Shown: positions 25,516 through 36,487, counted from the first letter of the stretch. The stretch is 64,000 nt of DNA from a bacterium HR37 (GCA_002898375.1 BEIN01000001.1:186001-250000), one strand, 5' to 3'. The notes: a model not told the origin generated them from the sequence alone. Translations and numbers: made by a program.

Positions 25516-26943
25516 ATGAGTGGGGAGAAAAAGACCACAGGGGTTGCGGTTATCGGTGGGGGCCCGGGAGGATACCCAGCAGCGTTTCTTGCCTCAGACC
25601 TTGGAATGGATGTTACGCTTATTGATATGGAGCCCAACCCTGGAGGTGTGTGCCTTTATAGAGGCTGTATTCCCTCCAAGGCACTCCTTCATGTAGCCAG
25701 AGTTATAGCGGAGGCCCGTCATGCATCCAGATGGGGGGTTGAGTTTCCAGAGCCAACTGTGGATATAGATAGGCTTAGGGAGTGGAAAAACTCTGTTGTA
25801 AGAAAGCTTACAGGTGGGCTTGGACAGCTTACAAAGAAGAGAGGGATTAACTACATCCAGGGTAGGGCAAGTTTTTTAAGCCCAAATACCCTAAGGATTG
25901 AGAAAGATGGAGGGGAAGAGCTCCTCCTTGGGTTTAGCCATGCGGTTATAGCAACCGGCTCAAGACCTGCTTTGCTTCCCGACATATCCATAAATAGTCC
26001 GCGTATTATGGATTCAACGGATGCACTTGAACTTCCAGATATACCAAGAACCATGCTTGTTGTTGGTGGTGGATACATAGGGCTTGAGCTGGGAAGTGTT
26101 TATGCAACCCTTGGAACAAGGGTTACTGTGGTTGAGATGACCTCGGGTTTAATGCCAGGGGTTGATAGGGATCTTGTTTCGGTGCTTTCAAGGCGGCTTG
26201 AGAGGCTATTTGATGGGATAGTGCTTAACACAAAGGTAGTGGATATGAGGGAGGAAAGGGAAGGGATAAAGGTAAGGTTTGAAGGAGCCAGCAAGGAGGA
26301 GAGGGTATTTGACAGGGTGCTTATCTCTGTAGGACGGGTTCCAAACTCAACCAACCTGGGACTTGAGGGTTTAGGGATTAGGGTTGATAAGAAGGGCTTT
26401 ATCATTGTGGATGAGAAACGCAGAACCAACATCCCAAATATCTATGCTATTGGGGATGTTGCAGGAGAGCCAATGCTTGCACACAAGGCTACCCATGAGG
26501 GAAGGACGGTGGCTGAGGCTATTGCCGGTCGCAAGGTGGCATTTGAGCCAAGGGCAATCCCTTCAGTCGTCTTTACAGATCCAGAGATTGCCTGGTGTGG
26601 GCTTACAGAAACTGAGGCAAGAGAGAAGAAGATCCCGGTTAAGGTTGCAAGGTTTCCCTGGAGTGCATCTGGAAGGGCAACAACCCTTGACAGAAATGAT
26701 GGCGTTACAAAGCTCATACTGGAGCCTGAAACTAATCGCGTACTTGGTGTGGGTATAGTAGGGATTGGGGCTGGAGAGCTTATTTCCGAAGGAGCTCTGG
26801 CAATTGAGATGGCAGCCCTTGCCTCAGACCTTGAACTCACAGTACATCCACATCCAACCCTGTCTGAAACCATTATGGAAGCAGCAGAGGTAGCCCTTGG
26901 TACCTCTACACACCTGCTTTACGGAACCGGAAAAAGCAAATGA
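25516..26943 (+). CDS. Dihydrolipoamide dehydrogenase-type flavoprotein, copy 2
   Basis: 475-aa E3-like enzyme. FAD motif GGGPGG (14-19), redox pair Cys46/Cys51 in GGVCLYRGCIPSK, NAD motif GGGYIGLE, C-terminal HPHPTLSET. The start is taken at the ATG at 25516, behind a purine-rich GGGATAGGG; a longer frame begins 39 bp upstream inside aceF without such a site. It differs clearly from the lpdA at 19.9-21.3 kb, so it is an old duplication or separate acquisition. It may be the dedicated PDH E3, while the other serves other complexes, or the reverse. Confidence 0.9.
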   Translation: MSGEKKTTGVAVIGGGPGGYPAAFLASDLGMDVTLIDMEPNPGGVCLYRGCIPSKALLHVARVIAEARHASRWGVEFPEPTVDIDRLREWKNSVVRKLTGGLGQLTKKRGINYIQGRASFLSPNTLRIEKDGGEELLLGFSHAVIATGSRPALLPDISINSPRIMDSTDALELPDIPRTMLVVGGGYIGLELGSVYATLGTRVTVVEMTSGLMPGVDRDLVSVLSRRLERLFDGIVLNTKVVDMREEREGIKVRFEGASKEERVFDRVLISVGRVPNSTNLGLEGLGIRVDKKGFIIVDEKRRTNIPNIYAIGDVAGEPMLAHKATHEGRTVAEAIAGRKVAFEPRAIPSVVFTDPEIAWCGLTETEAREKKIPVKVARFPWSASGRATTLDRNDGVTKLILEPETNRVLGVGIVGIGAGELISEGALAIEMAALASDLELTVHPHPTLSETIMEAAEVALGTSTHLLYGTGKSK

Positions 26944-26945
26944 GC

Positions 26946-27656
26946 TTAGGCCTTTCCAAAAACAGGTATCCCGGCTCCGCTTATTGGTTTTGACTCATCT
27001 GATGCCAGAAACACAACTACCCGTGCTATCTCTTCAGGCTTTACCCACTTTGAGAAGTCTGCCTCAGGCATTGCTTTCCTGTTTGCGGGGGTATCAATAA
27101 CACTTGGCAGTATCGCATTTACGTTTATATCGTATTCCCTGACTTCCTCGGCTATTGCTTCTGTCAGGTTTAGAACCCCGGCTTTAGATGCCCCATATGC
27201 TCCAACACCCGCGGCTCCCTTTAAGGCCGGACGTGATGATATGTTTATTATCTTACCGTAGTTTTGCTTTATCATGTGGGGTAGAACCGCTTTTGAACAC
27301 AGAAAGGTGGATTTTAAGTTGATATTCATCATGTGATCCCAGGTTTTTTCATCGGTTTCCACAACTGGAGCATAAGCAAATCCCCCAACAGTATTTACAA
27401 GTATATCTATTCTCCCGAACCTCCTTAGCGTTTTCTGAACCGTTCTTTCTACCTGCTTTTGCTTTATAACGTTTGTTTTTGTAAACACGATTTGGTCCCT
27501 AAACTGTGAGAGAAGCGGTAAAACGTCCCTAAGTTCTTCATCCACGATGTATGTGCATATTACTTTTGCCCCTTCCTTTAGGAACTCAGATACAATTACC
27601 CTTCCAAGTGCTCCTGTTCCTCCAGTTACAATGGCTACTTTTTCTTTGAGCTTCAT
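26946..27656 (-). CDS. Short-chain dehydrogenase/reductase
   Basis: 236-aa SDR oxidoreductase. The NAD(P) motif is VTGGTGALGRV (about residues 10-20), followed by NTVGG, the catalytic Ser in ISSRPA and YxxxK in YGASKAG. It probably reduces a ketone or oxidises an alcohol; specificity is unknown. It is convergent with the copy-2 E3 gene (2 bp between stops) and follows the RNA ligase gene on the same strand. Confidence 0.88.
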   Translation of the reverse strand: MKLKEKVAIVTGGTGALGRVIVSEFLKEGAKVICTYIVDEELRDVLPLLSQFRDQIVFTKTNVIKQKQVERTVQKTLRRFGRIDILVNTVGGFAYAPVVETDEKTWDHMMNINLKSTFLCSKAVLPHMIKQNYGKIINISSRPALKGAAGVGAYGASKAGVLNLTEAIAEEVREYDINVNAILPSVIDTPANRKAMPEADFSKWVKPEEIARVVVFLASDESKPISGAGIPVFGKA

Positions 27657-27676
27657 TGTAGGTCCTCCATGTTTTG

Positions 27677-28768
27677 TTAGTCGATGTGACCATAACCTTT
27701 GAGTATTTCACGGAATCGCCGTGTGCTTTTCCGGAATAAGCGGTAAAACTCTATCTTAAACATCTCGGTGTTCTCAAGAACCACATGCTCAATGCTTTCG
27801 GTCTTTACAGATACGTGGGTTTTAAGCAGATTGCGAAGTGCATTCCAGGTTCGAAGGTTTTTTACGTATATTGTGTACTTCTCTCTTGAGCCTTCAAAGC
27901 TCTCCAGGGGAGCATATCCATCCAGAAAGGCCTTTCCAATCAGGTGGGCATACTTGCTTTCATCCAGCTTAAACTCCCTTACAAAGAGGGATATTCTTAA
28001 GAGTCTGTTTGTTATAAAGCCGGGTTCCAGATCAAACTCGAGTATAAGGTTATCCCTTATGTCTTTTAGGTCGGTCAGAGGGGTAACGAATTTTAACGCA
28101 CGGTTACCTGAATTGCTCTTTAAAACAACTCCCTCTCGTTCTCTGTCGTTAAGGTCAAGTAGGATCGCATAGAGCCTATCTATCTGCTCCAGGGAGAACT
28201 GACCCAGCAATGGAACAGAAGGAAGTCCATATGAATTTACAATCTCATATCGGTCACGTACGCGCATAAACTCTCCATCTGGTTTTGCGATCTCAAACAC
28301 AAAGAATGAAAGACCTGGTGGAATCAGTGGGTCTCTTTGAGGATTATAAGGGTTATCCCCAAGAACCTCACAGAATAGGATGTGGTCTGGAAATGAGGTA
28401 AAGAAACGATTGAGTCTGTGTTTGTACCACCATATCTCCTCAGCCCATTCCGAGGTAAAGGGACAGATAAAGCCACCCCGGGTGATAGCAAGAACTTTGC
28501 CCTGGTGAACCAGTATGCGAACGTTATAGCCATCAAGTTTTTCCTCCGCAAAGAAGGGAGCTGTGTGAAAGAACCTCTGTATTCCCTGGTGTAGGCGGTA
28601 CACGCGTTTTATATGAGGAAAACCTGGTACAGTACGTATGGGTCTTTGTCCACTTGCATCAAAAAGCACAACCGTACCCCTTGGGGTGTGGCCAATGTCA
28701 TCTGCATAACGCAGGTACTTAAGGCCGTTATAGCTGAGCTCTTCCACACTACGATCCACACTCCTCAT
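27677..28768 (-). CDS. ATP-dependent RNA ligase, archaeal Pab1020/Rnl3 type
   Basis: 363-aa nucleotidyltransferase. The adenylation lysine is Lys77 in EEKLDGYNVRI (KxDG motif I). Later ligase motifs are visible as FCEVLGDNPY, GLSFFVFEI and EGVVLKSN. A C-terminal helical domain (about 245-363) matches the homodimeric Rnl3 family, best known from Archaea, where it can circularise RNA. It overlaps the PIN partner gene by 4 bp (ATGA), with a GAGGAG ribosome site. The natural RNA substrate is unknown. The family call is strong; the role is open. Confidence 0.9.
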   Translation of the reverse strand: MRSVDRSVEELSYNGLKYLRYADDIGHTPRGTVVLFDASGQRPIRTVPGFPHIKRVYRLHQGIQRFFHTAPFFAEEKLDGYNVRILVHQGKVLAITRGGFICPFTSEWAEEIWWYKHRLNRFFTSFPDHILFCEVLGDNPYNPQRDPLIPPGLSFFVFEIAKPDGEFMRVRDRYEIVNSYGLPSVPLLGQFSLEQIDRLYAILLDLNDREREGVVLKSNSGNRALKFVTPLTDLKDIRDNLILEFDLEPGFITNRLLRISLFVREFKLDESKYAHLIGKAFLDGYAPLESFEGSREKYTIYVKNLRTWNALRNLLKTHVSVKTESIEHVVLENTEMFKIEFYRLFRKSTRRFREILKGYGHID

Positions 28769-29415
28769 ACTTGCTCCTCATCTGGCTTTGTGTATCTGTT
28801 TATAAAATAATCAGCTGAATATACCTCTATACCCAGAGCTTCGGCCATTTTTGCAATCCCCTCGTCAGCTGAAAGGATTGCACCACCTACCTCTTTGGCA
28901 AGAAGCACAACATCAAGGTCTTCAACGCTATCCACTATACCGCTTCGGAGGGCTTCTCTGTACTGCTGTCTCAGGCGTCTTAGGTTCTCAGGGGTGGGTT
29001 CTCTGTAGATCGCCTCTTCTGCAATCCTTAACCCCTTGTTAATGCGTTCCCTGAGTTCCCGGATGAATATGTGAAGTATAGCGGCTGGTACATGGAGGTT
29101 ATATATATCCGGAGCCCTTACTATGGCCTCCTGGCGAAACAGTACAAGGGCTTCTTTCGATGTGAAGTGGGAAAGCTCACGGAATACCGAGATGGGCATG
29201 TATATTTCGATCTTGTTTCTGCGTACTATGTCAAGGAAGTTCCTTACAGCCTGTTCTACATCTGCTCCAAACCTGCTCTGGGTTTCAGGGTTAACAAACA
29301 GGCTTGTGTCAAGAACAAGTCGGGGGCGCACTGGGACAAGAGATGTCTTCTCCTCATATGGTTTTAACTTTTGCATCTTCTGTGTTTTCCTTGGAGGTCT
29401 TTCCTGTCCTTCCAT
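28765..29415 (-). CDS. RNA ligase partner protein, PIN-domain
   Basis: 216-aa PIN-domain protein. The first acidic motif is LVLDTSLFVNPET (about residue 37), with further acids in VEDLDVVLLAKEV and LSADEGIAKMA, the usual pattern of a magnesium-dependent ribonuclease site. It matches the conserved 'RNA ligase partner' family, which is found next to Rnl3-type RNA ligases. It may cut or trim the RNAs that the ligase seals. AAGGGA precedes the ATG. It is first in the minus-strand pair, divergent from the 112-aa gene. Confidence 0.88.
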   Translation of the reverse strand: MEGQERPPRKTQKMQKLKPYEEKTSLVPVRPRLVLDTSLFVNPETQSRFGADVEQAVRNFLDIVRRNKIEIYMPISVFRELSHFTSKEALVLFRQEAIVRAPDIYNLHVPAAILHIFIRELRERINKGLRIAEEAIYREPTPENLRRLRQQYREALRSGIVDSVEDLDVVLLAKEVGGAILSADEGIAKMAEALGIEVYSADYFINRYTKPDEEQV

Positions 29416-29469
29416 GTTGTCCCTTGATTAATCATAACCAACATCTTAGGAAAATGGTAGGAAATGTGG

Positions 29470-29499
29470 TTGACAATCCAAGTGGTGTAAAATTAAAAT
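29470..29499 (+). promoter_or_regulatory. Promoter of the 112-aa gene/CBS unit
   Basis: TTGACA (29470-29475) and TAAAAT (29494-29499) are 18 nt apart, 22 bp before the first ATG at 29522. Confidence 0.55.
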
Positions 29500-29521
29500 A
29501 AATCTCTGCAACACACCCGGG

Positions 29522-29860
29522 ATGGATCTTTTAATCTCTATGAAGGCTGAACCCATTGAGAAAGGGCTTGAACCAAGGTGGAGTACTATGACCACGCCAG
29601 CTGCCCAGACGGGAGGATACTTTATAGCTGAATTTAGAGAGGGGGATCAGGAAAAACTTAGACTCCTTATAATGTATGCTGAGATCCTGCGGAGCAAACT
29701 GGATGGAGAGGAGTTTCAGATAGAGCTTACGCAGTTTGGATTCATTCTAAAGAAGAAGGTTGACCAGGATGTAGAGTATATAAAGGCCTGGGATAGCTGG
29801 GTTGAGTTCTCAAGGTCCATTTATGAGAAGCTTGTAGATATACTTGAGGGTTCAGATTGA
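29522..29860 (+). CDS. Small soluble protein, function unknown
   Basis: 112-aa mixed alpha/beta protein without a signal peptide or membrane segment; the well-structured part begins near GGYFIAEF. The first ATG (29522) has no ribosome site. An internal ATG at 29588 follows GGTGGAG at a good distance and may be the true start (90 aa). It lies in front of the CBS protein gene (22 bp gap), likely the same transcript. No family recognised. Confidence 0.55.
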   Translation: MDLLISMKAEPIEKGLEPRWSTMTTPAAQTGGYFIAEFREGDQEKLRLLIMYAEILRSKLDGEEFQIELTQFGFILKKKVDQDVEYIKAWDSWVEFSRSIYEKLVDILEGSD

Positions 29861-29882
29861 TGGCTCTTGGATAGGAGGAATT

Positions 29883-30338
29883 ATGAAGGTAAAGGACATA
29901 ATGAGTTACCCGGTTATTGTAGCCAGAGAGGAAACAACCCTTAGGGAGATCGCTGGGGAGATGCTAAAGCACAAGATAGGAGCCATGCCTGTTGTGGATG
30001 TGGAGGGTAAGATTGTAGGGATCATAACGGATTCTGATTTTGCAGCTAAAGAAAGAGGGTTTCCGTTTTCAACGTTTTTTGCCCCTCAGGTCTTCGGTAG
30101 GTGGATGCCCAAAGAGGACATTGAGAAGATATACGAAGAGGTTCAAAACCTTAGGGCAAAGGATATAATGACCAGTCCCGTAATTACGGCCTCTGAGGAG
30201 GAAGAAATAGAGGAAGCTGTGGAGAAGATGCTAAAGTATGATTTTAATCACCTTCCGGTTGTTCGTGATGGGGTGCCGGTTGGAATGCTTTCAAGACACG
30301 ACCTTCTTAAGCTAATCTTAAGGAACAAATCCCGGTAA
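29883..30338 (+). CDS. CBS-domain pair protein
   Basis: 151-aa protein made only of two CBS domains (about 1-65 and 85-151), each with a VKDIMSYPVI- or AKDIMTSPVI-type opening. Such stand-alone pairs bind adenine nucleotides or S-adenosylmethionine and act as energy sensors. The start at 29883 is set by AGGAGG at 29873-29878, 4 nt away; a longer frame starting upstream overlaps the preceding gene and lacks this. The inter-domain insertion is slightly longer than usual (FPFSTFFAPQVFGRWMP). Confidence 0.88.
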   Translation: MKVKDIMSYPVIVAREETTLREIAGEMLKHKIGAMPVVDVEGKIVGIITDSDFAAKERGFPFSTFFAPQVFGRWMPKEDIEKIYEEVQNLRAKDIMTSPVITASEEEEIEEAVEKMLKYDFNHLPVVRDGVPVGMLSRHDLLKLILRNKSR

Positions 30339-30420
30339 ATCCTTGGCATCTGTCTGTATAGATAGTAGAATATCTGTTTACAACCCTAAAAGGTTTTGCC
30401 AACGGAGGACAGTTTAGCAC

Positions 30421-33225
30421 ATGAAGAACGAGAAGGATGTGGATTATAAAAACACTCTTAACCTTCCACAAACTGGGTTTCCAATGAAAGCAAACCTGCC
30501 TCAGAAGGAGCCAGAGATCTTAAAGAGGTGGGAGGATATAGGACTCTATGAGAAGATAAGGAATAAGTCCAGGGGACGTCCAAGGTTTATCCTTCACGAC
30601 GGTCCTCCTTACGCAAATGGACATATACATATGGGAACTTCCTTAAACAAGATACTTAAGGATGTGGTTGTAAAGTCAAAAACAATGCTGGGGAGAGACT
30701 CTTACTACGTTCCTGGCTGGGACTGCCATGGCCTCCCAATTGAGTACCAAGTTACAAAGGAACTTGGTCCAAAGAAAGAGGGTATGTCCAAGATAGAGAT
30801 AAGGAGACTCTGTAGAGAGTACGCCAGCAGGTTTGTTGAGATTCAAAGAGAAGAGTTTAAGCGCCTTGGGGTGTTTGGAGACTGGGCAAATCCCTATCTT
30901 ACGATGAACTACGATTATCAGGCCACCATTGCACGGGAATTTGGCAGGTTCGTTCAGGTGGGAAATGTATACAGGGGAAAGAAACCGGTCTACTGGTGCT
31001 ACTCCTGTCAAACGGCACTGGCAGAGGCAGAGGTAGAGTATGAGGAAAAGGTTTCCCCATCGATCTATGTAAAGTTTCCTCTGGTTTCTACAGAGGGTAT
31101 AGGGTTAGAAGTTGGCAAACAGGTATTTGCCCTTATCTGGACCACAACCCCATGGACACTCCCTGCAAATCTGGCACTTGCTGTTCACCCCGAGCACACT
31201 TATGCAGTGGTTGAGGTTAAGGGGGAGGTGTTTATAGTTGCAGAGGCGCTTATCCAGAGCGTCTTTCCTGAAGAGGATGTAAGAGTTATAGAGAGGTTTT
31301 CTGGAAACCGTCTTCAGGGTCTTTCTTTTAAACATCCCTTTTACGAGAGGGAATCCATAATGACTGTTGCTGAGTTTGTAGCACTTGATACCGGAACGGG
31401 AATCGTTCACATAGCACCGGGGCATGGACAGGAAGACTATGAAATAGGGGTAAGATACAACCTTGAGATATACTCTCCTGTAGACGATAGAGGAAGGTTT
31501 ACAGAGGATGTGGAGTTTTTTAAGGGGATGTTTATATACGATGCAAACGAGTCAATCTTAAAGAAACTCGAGGAGACAAAAACACTTTTTAAAGCCGGGG
31601 TTACAAAACACTCCTATCCTCACTGCTGGAGATGCAAAAAACCTGTTATCTTTAGGGCAACTCCCCAGTGGTTTATATCCATGGATGCAAACAACCTCAG
31701 GCTAAATGCCCTAAGGGAGATTAACCGTGTAAAGTGGATACCCGAGTGGGGAAGGGACCGGATTTACAACATGATAGAGAAGCGGCCTGACTGGTGCATA
31801 TCAAGGCAGAGGGTGTGGGGGGTACCAATAGTTGTTTTTTACTGCAGTGAATGTGAATACGTGGTTATGGATGCACGTATTATAGAGCATGTGGCAAATC
31901 TGTTTGAGCAACACGGTGCAGATGTGTGGTTTTCATACGAGCCAGACAAACTCCTTCCCCCGGGAACAAGATGCCCTGGTTGCGGTAGCAGGTCCTTTAG
32001 AAAGGAAACAGACATTCTGGATGTATGGTTTGACTCAGGTGTTAGTTTTGCTGCGGTACTTGAGAGAAACCCTGAACTCACCATGCCTGCAGATATGTAT
32101 CTGGAGGGAAGTGATCAGCACAGGGGATGGTTTCACTCAAGCCTTCTTGTATCCGTTGGTACACGAGGTATTGCACCCTATAGGTCGGTTCTAACCCATG
32201 GTTTTGTGGTGGATAAAGAAGGGGAGAAGATGTCAAAATCCAGAGGTAACGTTATTGCCCCATCAGACATTATAAAAAAATACGGAGCAGAGATCCTAAG
32301 GCTCTGGGTTGTGGCTGAGGACTACAGAAGTGATATAAGGATCTCTGAAGAGATTCTAACTAGGTTAACGGAGTCCTATAGAAAAATAAGAAACACATTT
32401 AGATACCTCCTTGGTAACCTTTTTGATTTTGACCCTAAAAGAGATCTGGTAGAGTTTAAAAATCTTGAGGAGATAGACAGGTGGGTTCTTCACCGTCTTG
32501 GCGTTGTATCAAGTAGGGTTCTTAAGGCATACGATGAGTATGAGTTTCACATTGTATACCATGAGCTTCAACGATTTTGCATTGTTGATTTAAGCGCAAT
32601 CTATCTGGATGTTCAGAAGGATGTTTTATACACATTTCCTCCAGCTTCTTCTAAAAGGCGTTCTGCTCAGACTGCTATTTACACGGTTTTAAACTGGCTT
32701 CTAAGACTATCAGCTCCCATTCTCTCATTTACAGCAGATGAAGCATGGCAATATATGCCCGGGGAGAAGGTTGAGAGCGTTCATCTAACGGATTTTCCCT
32801 CTCCGGATTTTATTGACAATAAGATAGAGGAAAAATGGAAAACCATACTGGATATAAGAGATGAGATACTAAAGGCCCTTGAAGAGGCCCGAAAAAACAG
32901 GTTTATAAGAAGCTCTCTTGAAGCCGGTATTAGGATCTTTGTAGAAAGGGAAAGTAAGCTGGAAAGATTTATAAAGGATAATCTGGAGTTGTTAAAAACA
33001 CTTGCCATAGTATCTTACATGGATATTCAAGCTGGTTATCCTGAAGCGGGAAATATTGTCTTTAAAAGCACAGAGATTCCGGAGGTTGTGGTAGAGGTTA
33101 TAAAGGCTCCTGGATACAAGTGTGAGAGATGCTGGACATACAGCACCACTGTCGGTACTAACCCAGTTTATCCAAACCTGTGCAGTCGATGTATCTCTCA
33201 CCTTGGACTGGAAAGAGCTACTTAA
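30421..33225 (+). CDS. ileS: Isoleucyl-tRNA synthetase
   Basis: 934-aa class I aminoacyl-tRNA synthetase. The HIGH motif appears as GHIHMGT (about residue 66), KMSKS as [10 protein letters not shown] (about 605), and the CP1 editing domain lies between them. The C-terminal zinc finger is CERCW...CSRC. The start at 30421 gives the usual short N-terminal lead-in ending [21 protein letters not shown] lies 12 nt upstream. The stop overlaps the convergent glucosidase gene by 8 bp. Confidence 0.97.
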   Translation: MKNEKDVDYKNTLNLPQTGFPMKANLPQKEPEILKRWEDIGLYEKIRNKSRGRPRFILHDGPPYANGHIHMGTSLNKILKDVVVKSKTMLGRDSYYVPGWDCHGLPIEYQVTKELGPKKEGMSKIEIRRLCREYASRFVEIQREEFKRLGVFGDWANPYLTMNYDYQATIAREFGRFVQVGNVYRGKKPVYWCYSCQTALAEAEVEYEEKVSPSIYVKFPLVSTEGIGLEVGKQVFALIWTTTPWTLPANLALAVHPEHTYAVVEVKGEVFIVAEALIQSVFPEEDVRVIERFSGNRLQGLSFKHPFYERESIMTVAEFVALDTGTGIVHIAPGHGQEDYEIGVRYNLEIYSPVDDRGRFTEDVEFFKGMFIYDANESILKKLEETKTLFKAGVTKHSYPHCWRCKKPVIFRATPQWFISMDANNLRLNALREINRVKWIPEWGRDRIYNMIEKRPDWCISRQRVWGVPIVVFYCSECEYVVMDARIIEHVANLFEQHGADVWFSYEPDKLLPPGTRCPGCGSRSFRKETDILDVWFDSGVSFAAVLERNPELTMPADMYLEGSDQHRGWFHSSLLVSVGTRGIAPYRSVLTHGFVVDKEGEKMSKSRGNVIAPSDIIKKYGAEILRLWVVAEDYRSDIRISEEILTRLTESYRKIRNTFRYLLGNLFDFDPKRDLVEFKNLEEIDRWVLHRLGVVSSRVLKAYDEYEFHIVYHELQRFCIVDLSAIYLDVQKDVLYTFPPASSKRRSAQTAIYTVLNWLLRLSAPILSFTADEAWQYMPGEKVESVHLTDFPSPDFIDNKIEEKWKTILDIRDEILKALEEARKNRFIRSSLEAGIRIFVERESKLERFIKDNLELLKTLAIVSYMDIQAGYPEAGNIVFKSTEIPEVVVEVIKAPGYKCERCWTYSTTVGTNPVYPNLCSRCISHLGLERAT

Positions 33226-35383
33226 CTATAATGATCCTTACCTTTCCTTCCTTCCTGGTAAGGTTTATTCCAACGTCTTGCTTGTATCGGTGCAGCACTA
33301 TATCCACAACACTGTTTCCCACTTTTAGGTTCTTTATCTCCACACTTTGCAGGAATTCTGGAAGTGTTGGATAGTAAAAAAGGATGGTGGACTTATGAGC
33401 CCTTATAGAGAGTCCAAGACAGGCCTGAAGCAGCAGGAGAACGGAGGCAGCTGCCCATGATTGGGGAACACAGGCTACAGGATATAGAGTGGGTCCCTCT
33501 CCTGCACGCCTTGGGAAACCACAAAAAAGCTCTGGCATCCTGTGAAGGTCAAGGAAAAGGCTTGCATCAAAAAGGCCTTTAATTACCTGAAGAACCGCTT
33601 TCTTTAACCCGTATTTGGCAAATCCGTATGCAATAAGTGCGTTATCATGGGGCCATACAGAGCCATTGTGGTAGGACATGGGATTGTATCTTACCTCAGA
33701 GGAGGCAAGAGTACGTATACCCCATCCAGAAAACATCTCTTCAGATAACAGGGTGCTTGCAACACGATGAGCACGATAAGGGCTTGCAATGCCTGAAAAA
33801 AGACAGTGACCTGCATTGGAGGCTTTAACGCTACAGGGTCTTTTCTTACCATCGAGGGCAAGAACGTATGTTGAGAGTTGCTCACACCAAAACGCACTCT
33901 CAAAGCGCTCACGTAGTCTTTTTGCCTTGAGGTTAAGGGTTTGTGCCGTGCTGGTGTATCCAAGAGCCCGTGCTATTTTTGAGGCTTCCTTTAGTGCAGC
34001 ATAGATGTATCCCTGAACTTCACAGAGTGCTATAGGGGCTTCAGCTAAGGTGCCATCGGCATGAAAAACGGAATCTGAAGAATCCTTCCACCCCTGATGA
34101 GTAAGTCCTCTTTCAGAGTGTTTTATGTACTCAACAAAACCATCACCATCTGCATCGCCATAGGTCTCAATCCACTTTAGGGCGAGTTCAATGTTTGGCC
34201 AGATTGATTCTATAAAATCCCTATCTCCTGTTCTTGAGTAGTATGCCCCTGCAAGCATACAGAAAAGAGGGGTGGCATCTATGCTTCCGTAGTACTTTCC
34301 AAAGGGTATCTCTCCAAGGGTGGCCATCTCTCCTCTGCGGCTTTCATGAAGTATCTTGCCAGGTTCTGCATCACGTTCCGGGTCTGTTTCCTTTGCCTGT
34401 GTGTTTGCAAGATACGATAAAACCCCTCTGGCCACTTCGGGGTTTAGCCAAAGCCACTCGAGGGCAGTTATTATACCGTCACGACCAAAAGGGGTACTGA
34501 ACCAGGGAATTCCTGCATATGGGTAGAGTCCGTACTCTGTTGTGGTAAGCATCATGTGCAGATCAGCTAAAGAACGGTTTACCCAATCGTTAAACTGTTC
34601 GTTGGAGGTGTAGATGTGGCACTCCTCTGCCCTTGCTATGGTTAGCTCATCTTCCGATTTAGCCCTGGCCTCATCGTAACTCAGGATGGATGTAGTGGCA
34701 CCACCTACATCACATGATATGGTAATATAGCAGGTAAGCTGTTCTTTGGGCTCTAAACGTACTTCAAAGTGTGCCTCTGAGGAGAGGATTTTCTTGGGTT
34801 TAAGAGAGAACTCAAGCCTTGTACGTCTTAAAATCCCATCTAGCCCCATGTATGGCAGTGTTACACTTCTTTCATCAATGCTTGTATCCATATACTCTCC
34901 TCTTTTCTCTCTTGATATTCCCCGTACCTCAAAGATATCGGCAAAATCCGCCTGGAAATGCAGAGAGAAGGAAAAATGTATTGGGTATAGCCCGTAATTC
35001 CAGAATCTTAGCCTCTCATAACAGATGCCGTTCCAAAGAAACTTTGATCTAAATATGTGGATTGTTCCCCTTGGAATCATTACACGCCCGGATATACGAA
35101 TATCTGGGTTTGTAAGATCAACGGTTAGTAGAGCGTTATCCTCTTTTACCGTGGAGCTTAGAAGAAGGGGGCGGTTTGTTTCCAGTCTCAACTCCAGCCG
35201 TGAGAGAAACCTGGTGCCCTCATGGTAAATCCCCTGTTCTCCAAGCCCTACAGGCTGGATATCACCGTAGCGGTCAAATACAGCAAAGGTTTCCCCGTGT
35301 TTAAGGACCCTGGTTCTATCGTCTGCTAGAGAGGAGGTTGCAAGGATATAAAATTGATCCTTTACCTGTATGATCTCCTCCAT
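33218..35383 (-). CDS. Glycogen-debranching-type amylo-alpha-1,6-glucosidase
   Basis: 721-aa protein with an N-terminal GDE-type beta domain (about 1-220) and a C-terminal (alpha/alpha)6 glucosidase domain. The landmark [17 protein letters not shown] (about 313) and [14 protein letters not shown] (about 575) match the GDE family that removes alpha-1,6 branches. It lies 8 bp downstream of a GT4 glycosyltransferase, so both may handle an alpha-glucan or trehalose-type sugar. The substrate is inferred. Confidence 0.85.
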   Translation of the reverse strand: MEEIIQVKDQFYILATSSLADDRTRVLKHGETFAVFDRYGDIQPVGLGEQGIYHEGTRFLSRLELRLETNRPLLLSSTVKEDNALLTVDLTNPDIRISGRVMIPRGTIHIFRSKFLWNGICYERLRFWNYGLYPIHFSFSLHFQADFADIFEVRGISREKRGEYMDTSIDERSVTLPYMGLDGILRRTRLEFSLKPKKILSSEAHFEVRLEPKEQLTCYITISCDVGGATTSILSYDEARAKSEDELTIARAEECHIYTSNEQFNDWVNRSLADLHMMLTTTEYGLYPYAGIPWFSTPFGRDGIITALEWLWLNPEVARGVLSYLANTQAKETDPERDAEPGKILHESRRGEMATLGEIPFGKYYGSIDATPLFCMLAGAYYSRTGDRDFIESIWPNIELALKWIETYGDADGDGFVEYIKHSERGLTHQGWKDSSDSVFHADGTLAEAPIALCEVQGYIYAALKEASKIARALGYTSTAQTLNLKAKRLRERFESAFWCEQLSTYVLALDGKKRPCSVKASNAGHCLFSGIASPYRAHRVASTLLSEEMFSGWGIRTLASSEVRYNPMSYHNGSVWPHDNALIAYGFAKYGLKKAVLQVIKGLFDASLFLDLHRMPELFCGFPRRAGEGPTLYPVACVPQSWAAASVLLLLQACLGLSIRAHKSTILFYYPTLPEFLQSVEIKNLKVGNSVVDIVLHRYKQDVGINLTRKEGKVRIIIVK

Positions 35384-35391
35384 TACAGCAC

Positions 35392-36432
35392 TTAGACAGC
35401 TTGTTGTTTTACCTCTAGAAGCTGCTTGTATATGTTTAGGTAATCCCTTGTCATACGGGTTGCGGAGAAACGCTCCTCAAATACCTCCCGACAGCGTCTG
35501 CGGTTTATGTTTCTGACCTTATACACGGCTTCAACTGCATCTTCAAGCCCCTGTACTATAAATCCGGTAACTCCTTCCTCAAGAACCTCAGGAACAGAGC
35601 CCCTACGGTATGCAATAACCGGGGTTCCACAAGCCATAGCTTCAATCATAACCAGTCCAAAGGGCTCTGGCCAATCGATTGGAAACAGCAGGGCATAGGC
35701 GTTTCCCAGGAATTCGTTCTTTTCTCCATCCCCTATTTCACCAAGATACTCAATAAGGGGATCCCTTAGAAGGGGTTGTACAACGGTTTCAAAGTACTCT
35801 TTATCCACCTTATCGACCTTTGCAGCAATCTTTAACGGTATGCCAGTACGCTTTGCTATCTCTATGGCCCTATCAACCCTTTTCTCGGGTGCAATACGAC
35901 CTAGAAAGGCAAGGTACTTTCCGTGTTCCTCCCTGAAGGTGTACAGGTCCTCAGGAAGACCGTGGTAGACAGTTCCCCGCCAGTTAAGCCAGGGCAGGGG
36001 CTCTCTTTGAGAGTTTGATATTGATACAACCGGCATTTCACCAAACTCACGATAAAGTGGAACCAGATCCGGTATATCAAGGCGTCCATGAAGGGTTGTT
36101 ACATGGGGGATGTTATGTCGTCTGGAGAGCGGAAAGTGTAGGTAGTCTATATGGAAGTGTATTATGTCAAACCTGTGTGCTTGTTTAAAGACCATCTCCA
36201 GCATCAGTATGTGATGTGCAAGTTGATCTACACAGTTCTTATCCAGCCTGAGGGATCTTCTGCATGGAGCAATGAGATGAGCTTTGGTAACCGAGTCACC
36301 ACTTGCAAAAAGGGTTACTTCATGTCCCTGTCGTACAAGCTCCTCTGTAAGGTAGGAAACAACCCGTTCTGTTCCCCCATAGTACTTGGGTGGTACGCTC
36401 TCAAAGAGCGGGGCTACCTGTGCTATTTTCAA
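35392..36432 (-). CDS. GT4-family glycosyltransferase
   Basis: 346-aa glycosyltransferase with two Rossmann domains. N-terminal motif YYGGTERVVSYL, C-terminal sugar-nucleotide motif PEPFGLVMIEAMACGTPVIA (about 255-275). Several members next to debranching enzymes act in alpha-glucan or trehalose metabolism. It starts with TTG at 36430-36432, behind GGAGG, and is upstream of the glucosidase gene. Substrate unknown. Confidence 0.88.
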   Translation of the reverse strand: MKIAQVAPLFESVPPKYYGGTERVVSYLTEELVRQGHEVTLFASGDSVTKAHLIAPCRRSLRLDKNCVDQLAHHILMLEMVFKQAHRFDIIHFHIDYLHFPLSRRHNIPHVTTLHGRLDIPDLVPLYREFGEMPVVSISNSQREPLPWLNWRGTVYHGLPEDLYTFREEHGKYLAFLGRIAPEKRVDRAIEIAKRTGIPLKIAAKVDKVDKEYFETVVQPLLRDPLIEYLGEIGDGEKNEFLGNAYALLFPIDWPEPFGLVMIEAMACGTPVIAYRRGSVPEVLEEGVTGFIVQGLEDAVEAVYKVRNINRRRCREVFEERFSATRMTRDYLNIYKQLLEVKQQAV

Positions 36433-36487
36433 CTCTTACCTCCAGGCTCTGCAATATAAAATATAACACCAATTACAAAATCCGGTG

